Shown here: positions 57,371 to 64,000 of the stretch, one piece after another
Layout: each line of letters starts with the position of its first letter
Numbering within the stretch: position 1 is the first letter of the stretch
Assembly: GCA_002917075.1 (NCBI GenBank)
Contig: NTMA01000058.1
Span: 124,001-188,000, forward strand
Direction of reading: 5' to 3'
Source: Hawksworthiomyces lignivorus
Lineage: Eukaryota > Ascomycota > Sordariomycetes > Ophiostomatales > Ophiostomataceae
DNA: 64,000 nt
Made by a program: the position numbers and the translations under genes
Notes under the pieces: generated by a model
Seen by the model: the letters and a program-made list of their open reading frames with translations, nothing else
What the model was told of the DNA's origin: nothing
The model's database searches: none

Positions 57371-58329
57371 ACGTGGTAGGCCCTCATATGAGTAAGAGAG
57401 GTGGATACACAAAAGCCGAATTTCATATAGATGTGGAATAAATGCGGCCTTTATAATATCTCATCGTTTTCGAATGACTCAACTAAAATATTAAATCAAT
57501 AACATGGGTGGTGAATTCAAGATAGGCTTGAATGTGCACATGCTGTACATTCACTCTGAGCTCGGCTTTGTTCTATACTTCACTTTGTGGCAAAGGATCA
57601 GACAAGGATCACAGCAATAGTATTGATAGCTCCAGTAAGTAGTGCAGAATAATAAAACACTTTTTTCTTCTTCTCAAAGTATTGTGAATGGCAGCAGATT
57701 TAACATTTGTTAGCCGGCTTCAATAATTTGAACCACTGAGTCACTTCTCCATGGAGCCGTGGCGAAGGAATCAGCTGTAATTTCACCAGATACTACATTC
57801 GGTTTATAGAAATTAGAGGCTCGAGACTGACCGATGACTGTTCTAGATCGTACTATATAATGAAAGCTCGGACACTTTCCAAAGCAAAAAAAGCAGGTCT
57901 GGGGGAGACGGGGTCCAAGACTCGGCAAACTCTGATGAACATACAGGTCTACAGGGGTAACAAATGTTAATTTTTCACCCTGTCGTTTACAAAACATGAA
58001 TCACTGAAGCCACCACTATGAGTATTTTCTCTCATTAAAACAGTACGAAGATACTTGTATAGATACCCTGGCCTGTTTATATAATGTAGCACTGAATGAC
58101 CGAGAGACTCGTAATAGCTGTTGACAACAATGATGGAGGTGATCACTTTTGTTGTACAGTTATTATACTTCTAGTTGCCACAATTTTTTGGAGCAAACTC
58201 ATGTGCTACAAATAACATTTATTACACTAGTTCAAAGTCATTTTCAAATGTGTTTACATGGATGTTACCCTCAATGTACAGCAGGAACTCCCTTTGCAAA
58301 CCAAACAAAGCACACGACGTCTCAGAGTG
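57371..58329. other. Intergenic, AT-rich
   Basis: No supported gene. The minus frame at 57710-57997 has a protein-like end (ADSFATAPWRSDSVVQ) but no recognised family or neighbour exon. Confidence 0.4.
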
Positions 58330-58950
58330 CTAATCATTCACGCCTTGCCGACGGCAAATATGATCAGGATACTCCTTGGCTAGTACCCTCCGAACAGCTT
58401 CCAAGCACTCCTTCTTATCGTAGAACGCCTCGTCGAGCCAGCCATGTTGCCGATAGACTCCTTGCACCCGGTGCACCATGTCGTTATAACCTGGGAGGCC
58501 ACTTGCCGCGGCGCTCCGGTCCGTCCGTTGACTAATGGGGACCTATTGTAGACTTGTGAACTGGGACTTGAGGACTTTAAAGAAATATGGTATCGACCAG
58601 GCCGGTGAGTGCTGCCAATCTGCCTCCGCCCCCGGCACGTCATCCCCGGGCTCGTAGTCGATTGATTCTTGGAAATGTTCAGCGTTGATCTTCGAGGGAC
58701 AATCTTCCCAGTGGACGATACCGAACTCCGTGTCGAGGACCATGATGGGATCTTCGGGACCAGCAAATGTAAGACCAACAAGATGGGGCAATGCAAGCTT
58801 AGGAAAATCGAAGCCCTCGGTAAAACACCGCAGGTCTTCGGCAGAGGTTCTTTAGTCATGGCCTCCCACCAACGCCCCTCGAGAGGACATGATGCATCGA
58901 AACGTGCGTGGTCACGAAGGGCGATATCAGATGAAGGACAGACCTTGCAA
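58330..58950 (-). pseudogene. Decayed gene of an unnamed fungal family
   Basis: Reading the minus strand, a frame with HARFDASCPLEGRWWEAMT shifts by a base near 58835 into EDLRCFTEGFDFPKLALPHL, followed by VGLTFAGPEDPIMVLDTEFG and IVHWEDCP. That frame continues to SQFTSLQ, meets a TAG at about 58543, and then reads on in the same frame for ~70 more codons (YRQHGWLDEAFYDKKECLEA...AKEYPDH) to a stop at 58330. The intact parts look like one small fungal protein that I know only as a hypothetical family. One frameshift plus one nonsense codon, with the coding style well preserved, indicates recent loss of function. No start codon is clear. Confidence 0.6.
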
Positions 58951-60255
58951 TTACAACTACCTTATGCTAGTTGTATACCAGGTCATCTCCTTGGTGGATC
59001 TGATGAGGTATATAATCCAGACCCAGGGGGCATGCCCAATGAGTGGCAATGCATGCTACGGGATGACGACAATTGTCATCGACTCTATTTACCTAATATC
59101 ATTTTCTAAATATGTGTTTGAATGTACCAGTCGATTTTGTGGTTTTATATTTCTATTTTTGCTTTACCCATCTTGTTATATGTTAGCAGTGTCTAGTCAG
59201 TAGTGTAAGTTCCTGAAAAAATAACAAAGGTCGCGAATTTCACACGTAGCTGTAAAAATATCTAAATTATTAATAAAGGCTAATGTTGAAATCGTCTCGC
59301 TAATATTTCCATTTTAACTATCCGAGACTGGAAACTATTTGTATTGAAAGCGAGTCTCAAAAAGGGTTATCATAATTAAGACGTCACTCGTGTTACGAAC
59401 CAGCCTCGGAGGTGCCTGGAAAAGAGACCCCAAGGTCGGTCAAAAACGGCAATATTCTAGATGCATACAACATACATGTACACGAACTTTATTGGAGACA
59501 AGGAGGGTAGGCCAAGATAGGAAGGGTGAACTGAAGTAAATTAGAGAAGGCTGTAGTACGCTGAAGCCTCACAAGTATAATATATACACGTTCTTTACCC
59601 TAATGGCTTCCGTACTCTAGTAGCTGTCAATCATTACTAATGTTTAATACAGCGGCGGGAGAAGACGATATATGTATTTATAACTGTAAGCCCATGATTT
59701 ATGTGACTTTGTAGGGTACCTTTATACAGGGAGGTTCTATGAAAAGAGCAATGTTTATCGGCTACACCAGCTACAGGCCATGCTGAGCATATACTTTACC
59801 TGCAGTCGCTAGAAAAGGTAACTATAAAAACAGTGACAAACATTTTTCCTTTTACTGTATATAATAAGAGTTTATATACTTTCCACAGATGACAGCGGGT
59901 GTAAGTTTAGCTGCACGACACGTTATGCAACAAATTCTCTTCACCACAAAACCAGACGCCTGTATATCAAAGCTACATATAAATTGTGTCTGCTGCGTTT
60001 TATAAAATTGGCTATGGCTTTTGATTTTTCAGCACTCGTAATTAATTTCTCGGCGCAGAATATATGCACACATTAACCGACCATGCTATGCCTATAACAG
60101 CCGCTTTTATTGATACAGCAGCTCATACATTACAATCTGGCTTTTATGGCTGCATTATCAATTGGAGCAGCCAGACTCACAGAAAGCATAAATTATTTTA
60201 CAGCTGTACGTGCCATGTAGATGCATCTCTGAAGATTCCTAGGGGAGGAAACAGC
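58951..60255. other. AT-rich intergenic region
   Basis: 1.3 kb, strongly AT-rich from 59200 on, with no supported gene. The frame of the SET gene is open back to 60064, but that extension has poor composition and the ATG at 60256 starts a clean membrane anchor. Confidence 0.45.
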
Positions 60256-62038
60256 ATGTCGCGAATCACAATAATGGCACTGGTGCTCGTATGGACGGGC
60301 GCGCTCATCGTTCTCGCCATCTTTACGGCCAACGGCAGCGGAAAGCGCCATGCGGCAGCGGGGAGCGGCGGCGGCGGGGCAGCGGGCCAGCGCCCGGGCT
60401 CGTACATAATCAACGCTACGGACGAGGTGCAGCTGGTGGGGACGTGCCGGTGGCCGACGGGGGGACGCGGAGGAGAGCTGCCTCCGGCGCTGCAGGGCAG
60501 CAGCGGCCGCTGGGCGGAGGGCACGTGCGCGCCGCTGGTGGACGCGACGACGGCGGCGGCGCGGGGCCAGTGGGCGCCGTGGACGCACCGGCCGGTGTGC
60601 ACGCAGGCGAAGAAGGATGAGTGGGGCGCGGTGCAGCAGTACTGCGTGTTCACGGACGTGACGTTTCGCGGGGGGCGGGGCATCAGCCTGATCGCGGCGC
60701 CGCGGGTGGCGGCGGCCATGGCGGAGACGCTCGACGACAGCGGGGTGCCGGCACGGCTGCGCGACCACCCGTCGACGCCGCTGGCGGGCGACCCGGGGCG
60801 CGAGCACGGCACGGCGGCCGAGGGCAACGCATTTGCGGTGCAGGCGATCCCGGGTCGCGGCAAGGGCGTGGTGGCGACGCGGCGCATCCGGCGGGGCGAG
60901 CTCGTGTTCGTCGACTACCCCATCGTGCTGACGCAGAACACGTTCACGGCGCCCGGCACGGCCGAGGACCCCGCCGACCCGCACCAGATCCTGCAGCTGC
61001 TGCAGGTGGCCGTGCAGCACCTGACGCCCGGCCACCAGGAGCGGGTCTACGGGCTGGCGCACAGCCTCGGCGGCGAGCGCATCCGCGACATTATCCGCAC
61101 AAACGTGTTCGGCGGCATCGAGATCGACGGCGAGTCGCATATCGGGCTGTTCCCCCTCGGTTCGGTGAGTGCTGCTCTGCTCTTTTTGCTGCGCCAGGAA
61201 AGAATCGTGGCGAGACGGCCCTTCAGCTGACCCTGTCCACAAACAGCGGATCAATCACAATTGCCAACCCAAGTCAGTCGTCCCTCTTTCCTCTGCTGAC
61301 GGCTGCTCTCGCTAAGAAAGAAGCTGACTAAGTTTTTCCTCACAGCACATACTGGCGGTACACGCCGGGATACCTCTCACAGGAAGTCATCGCCATGCGC
61401 GACATTGAGCCGGGCGAGGAAGTCTCCCACAGCTGTAAGATTGTGCCCCTCTTCTTCCTCACCTCTGCATGCACAGCAATGAGGCCCTGGAGGCGAAATG
61501 GCGTATGACAAAAATGAAAAAAAAAATAAAAATGTATTGCTGACTGACGCGGCCGATGGCACGCCCAGACATCACACTCGGTGCCGTCTATGAGGAGCGC
61601 CAGCGGCAGATCAGCGCGTGGGGCTTCAACTGCACCTGCGCGCTGTGCTCGGCGCCGCCAGAGCAGCGGGCGCTCGCAGACCGGCGGCGGCGGCGGCTGC
61701 AGGAGATCCACACCATGCTAAGCGCGACGGGCGCGGCCGCCGAGGCGGGCTCGGCGGGCTACAGCACGGCTGACCGGGCCACGCGGCTCGCCGAGATGGT
61801 GGACGAGCTGCTGTTCCTGGTCGACAAGGAGCAGATGTGGCCGACGATGTGCGACTACTACATGGTAATCACGCAGGCGTACCTGGACATTGACGACGCG
61901 GCCGGCGCGCGCAAGTACTGGCACGCGGCGGAGACCGCCTGGGCGACGTACGGCGGCGAGCAGCACGAGTATATGGACGCAATGCAGGTGATGGATCAAG
62001 AGATTGCGGCGCGGGAGGCTGCTCTGGGACTGGCGTAG
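60256..62038 (+). CDS. SET-domain protein with N-terminal membrane anchor
   Basis: Four exons (60256-61164, 61247-61272, 61346-61434, 61569-62038) give 497 residues. The N-terminus (ITIMALVLVWTGALIVLAIF) is a signal peptide or signal anchor. A cysteine-containing region follows (GTCRWP, GTCAPLVD, PVCTQAKK, QQYCVFTDVTFRGGRGISLI). The SET domain begins near AIPGRGKGVVATRRIRRGE and has RINHNCQPN (SAM-binding, carried on the 26-bp exon 2) and GEEVSHSYITLGAVYEERQ with the catalytic Tyr split by intron 3. The post-SET-like FNCTCALCSAP supplies a C-x-C-x2-C zinc site. Most SET enzymes methylate lysine in nucleus or cytosol, whereas the anchor here suggests the secretory pathway. Related fungal proteins share this layout. 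Substrate unknown. Confidence 0.85.
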
Positions 62039-63235
62039 CAAGGCACGGGAGTTTTGTAGATTTCACCTTCCTTTTTTTTTCAGCCCTCCCCTCCTCTTTG
62101 TTTATGATCTTGCTGTCGTCGTCATCATCATCGTCATCGTCGTCGGCGCATCCGCACAAAATTCGGTATCAATTGGATTGAGATGGCGCAGCTGGAATGC
62201 AAATTTTGAAAAAAAGCTGAGAATAACTGAGTCTCATGGCTGTAGACCGCGGAAACGCACCAGTTGAAAGTGAAGGTGAACACTTTTTAAGGTAGATACA
62301 CACCACATTCATTCGACCCATCAATATTATGGCGTAGAATGAGTGGAGTAGACGGCATCAGTGGATCGAGGGGCAGATCTGCAATGGAGAAGAGAAAACA
62401 TAAGACGGCGCAAAGTGGCAGCGTTGCTACGTAAGCAGTGGGCCACAAGACGACGCAGTTATTGGATAAGGCAGAGCAGCAAGGCTGAGGTGAGAAGGGC
62501 ACAGTGAATAGCTTTCTTGGTGGTCTCAGAGGTCTGAAGAGGCCAAAGACGTGCTCTCGCACAATGGGGCCCAACTGGGTTTAGCGCCGTTTTGAAGCCT
62601 TCAACGGTCTTACCCACTATTTGGTTAAGGTCGTAATCAGCGCCAGCTGTCGCCGTCTCCGAGTGGCTAAGCCACTATATCGACACGCCAACTAACGGAA
62701 CCTCTCCCGAAAGTCAAAATCGAATAGCGGTGGATCGCCAGACAACAGAAAGAGACGCGCTGAAAATCTAGGCATCTATTTTTCATTGCTCTGCTCGCTC
62801 TCCCTATTTGATTCATTTGAAAGGTCGCTAGCTGCCTTTTTGTGTCTCCCATCTCTGCACCGCGTGTCTGCTGGACGCCCCTTGCTTGTCTGTCTCGCAA
62901 TCCTGTCTTGTTTGGACGAACTGTGCTTCTCTATATCATCCCTCGCATCCGTATTCTCCATCCGGATCTGAGCAAGCATCGTGCCAAGCATCTTGCAGGG
63001 CTGCCGCACACTGCACATCCTCTTTCGTTTACGGCTAGACCCTTTTTGCTCAGAACGCACTCCTAGGGGTTCACATCCCCCCTCGTGCTCTGGGCCAGTC
63101 ATCCTTACTTCGCTCCACCTCACTCTCGCTTCGCTCCTGGCCTAGCTGGCTGCAGATTTTCGGAGCGAACAGCCTATTTCTGCTCCCAGTGACAGATCAT
63201 TCAGGCATCGAAAGCGGTAGATCTGTAACGCCAAC
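62039..63235. other. Intergenic upstream of the C6 regulator
   Basis: 1.2 kb. It contains the SET gene 3' region and a pyrimidine-rich stretch (about 62780-63130) before the ATG at 63236. No supported gene. Confidence 0.4.
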
Positions 63236-64000
63236 ATGGTTGGAGTTCCAGGCCGCTCGAAAGGCTGCAACACCTGCATCCAGCGGAAAGTAAAGGTTGG
63301 TTCTTCTGTGCGTAATAGCCATTGTGGGCAAATTAAAGAATATTAAGTTGACACTGCTCTTCCTTCCTTTTTCCTTTTTCGGCGTGTGTTTACAGTGTGA
63401 TGGCGGACAACCTGCATGCAATAACTGCCGCAAATCTCGGCGACTATGTACTGGGTACAAGAGGCCGGTGGCCTTCGTTATGTCGTCCAACGTGGCAATG
63501 GAGCCCGTGATCGCGGATGACTCGGAAGATACAACCATTATTACGCACGGAAGATGGCGTAAGCAGACGCGGAAGGCCCCCAAAGCGCTCCAAAAAGTGC
63601 CAAAACAGGCCCTCGGCGTTATAGGCGAGGCAAAGGCCGCTGCTGCAGCAATGACCGAGACAAGCGTGTACGCAGATGACGCCGTACAGTGGGCGACTGG
63701 CGCGTCAGACGAGGACGAGAGGGAGTCCTGGGAGGACTTCCTGCGCATAAGGGACAGGAGCACGCGCAGGCGCGGCCAGCTGGTGTCGTCGAAGCGCCGG
63801 CCCGTCACGACGCTCGAGGCGCTGACCCGGGCCATCGCCGACCTGGAGACGAATGCCAAGTCGGCCGTGGTCGACTTTCCCACGTCCGACCAGGCGGCGC
63901 AGCAGGTCATGCCGCCGGGCCTCCCTACGGTGCACCACCTGCCGTCCGACGCCGTCTGGCGCGAGCAGCTGTTTCCGCTGTTCCTGAGCTTCTACCTGCC
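63236..64000 (+). CDS. Zn2Cys6 (C6 zinc-cluster) transcription factor, 3' end beyond window
   Basis: Exon 1 is 63236-63295. A 100-bp intron (GTTGGT...TTTACAG) precedes exon 2, which starts at 63396 and stays open to the end of the window. The DNA-binding domain is complete: CNTCIQRKVKCDGGQPACNN with the final C-x6-C (CRKSRRLC), giving the canonical C-x2-C-x6-C-x6-C-x2-C-x6-C. The intron falls just before the third Cys. Downstream is an Ala/Asp/Arg-rich region and the start of what may be the fungal-specific middle homology domain (AVWREQLFPLFLSFYL). It is probably a pathway-specific or general nuclear activator. Its targets cannot be read. The gene is truncated by the window edge, not broken. 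Confidence 0.88.

Noticed and set aside
57710..57997. 95-codon minus frame
   Set aside because: The end looks protein-like, but there is no family, no neighbour exon and no start context.
60193..61254. Large minus frame opposite the SET gene
   Set aside because: Arg/Ala/His-rich antisense artefact of a GC-rich exon.
1..64000. tRNA or rRNA genes
   Set aside because: No cloverleaf with a GTTCRA box in non-coding sequence could be recognised by eye. A tRNAscan run would be decisive.

Overview
The window reads as nuclear DNA of a filamentous ascomycete, most likely a Sordariomycete (Hypocreales-like, inferred). Genes are scattered on both strands and are split by short GT-AG introns of about 50-170 bp with fungal branch sites of the CTAAC/CTGAC type. 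Upstream regions are pyrimidine-rich. The families are typical of such fungi: HET-ankyrin, CFEM, Clr5, DUF1996, LaeA-like methyltransferase, C6 zinc-cluster regulator, annexin and DHA2 transporter. I see no operon, no CRISPR array, and no rRNA or tRNA gene I can support. Exon boundaries were worked out by hand from splice signals and reading frame.

Layout. 0-2 kb: two small single-pass membrane proteins that share a C-terminal motif. 2.3-6.1 kb: a coiled-coil reading frame broken by an in-frame stop, then a HET-domain/ankyrin gene broken by a one-base frameshift and carrying about twenty 81-bp repeats. 7-12.5 kb: a methyltransferase with a histidine-rich loop, a four-exon F-box-like protein and a PNPOx-fold flavoprotein. 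12.5-18 kb: gene-poor. 18-25.3 kb: a Clr5-domain protein, a secreted DUF1996 protein divergent from a small predicted gene, and a large GPI-type protein with six CFEM domains. 25.3-31 kb: AT-richer, gene-poor, with a 33-base poly-A run and a few remnants. 31-39.5 kb: an eight-exon DHA2 transporter, a COG0523/CobW metal-chaperone GTPase, a mucin-like secreted protein and a small membrane protein. 41.5-55.9 kb: annexin, a protein with two C2HC fingers, a LaeA-like methyltransferase with micro-exons, a PIN-like carrier and an HSL-type esterase. 56.3-64 kb: an APH-fold protein with an altered catalytic motif, a decayed pseudogene, a SET-domain protein with an N-terminal membrane anchor, and the start of a Zn2Cys6 transcription factor that runs off the window.

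The genes do not form one pathway. Several concern the cell surface or secretion (CFEM, DUF1996, mucin-like protein, anchored SET protein), transport (DHA2, PIN-like), metal handling (CFEM, COG0523, His-rich methyltransferase) and regulation (Clr5, LaeA-like, C6 factor). The most unusual structures are the 27-residue ankyrin-like array, the six-fold 12-cysteine CFEM protein whose first domain lacks the expected haem-ligand Asp, the paired C2HC fingers with introns at the same place, the micro-exons in the LaeA-like and SET genes, and several genes caught in the act of decay.
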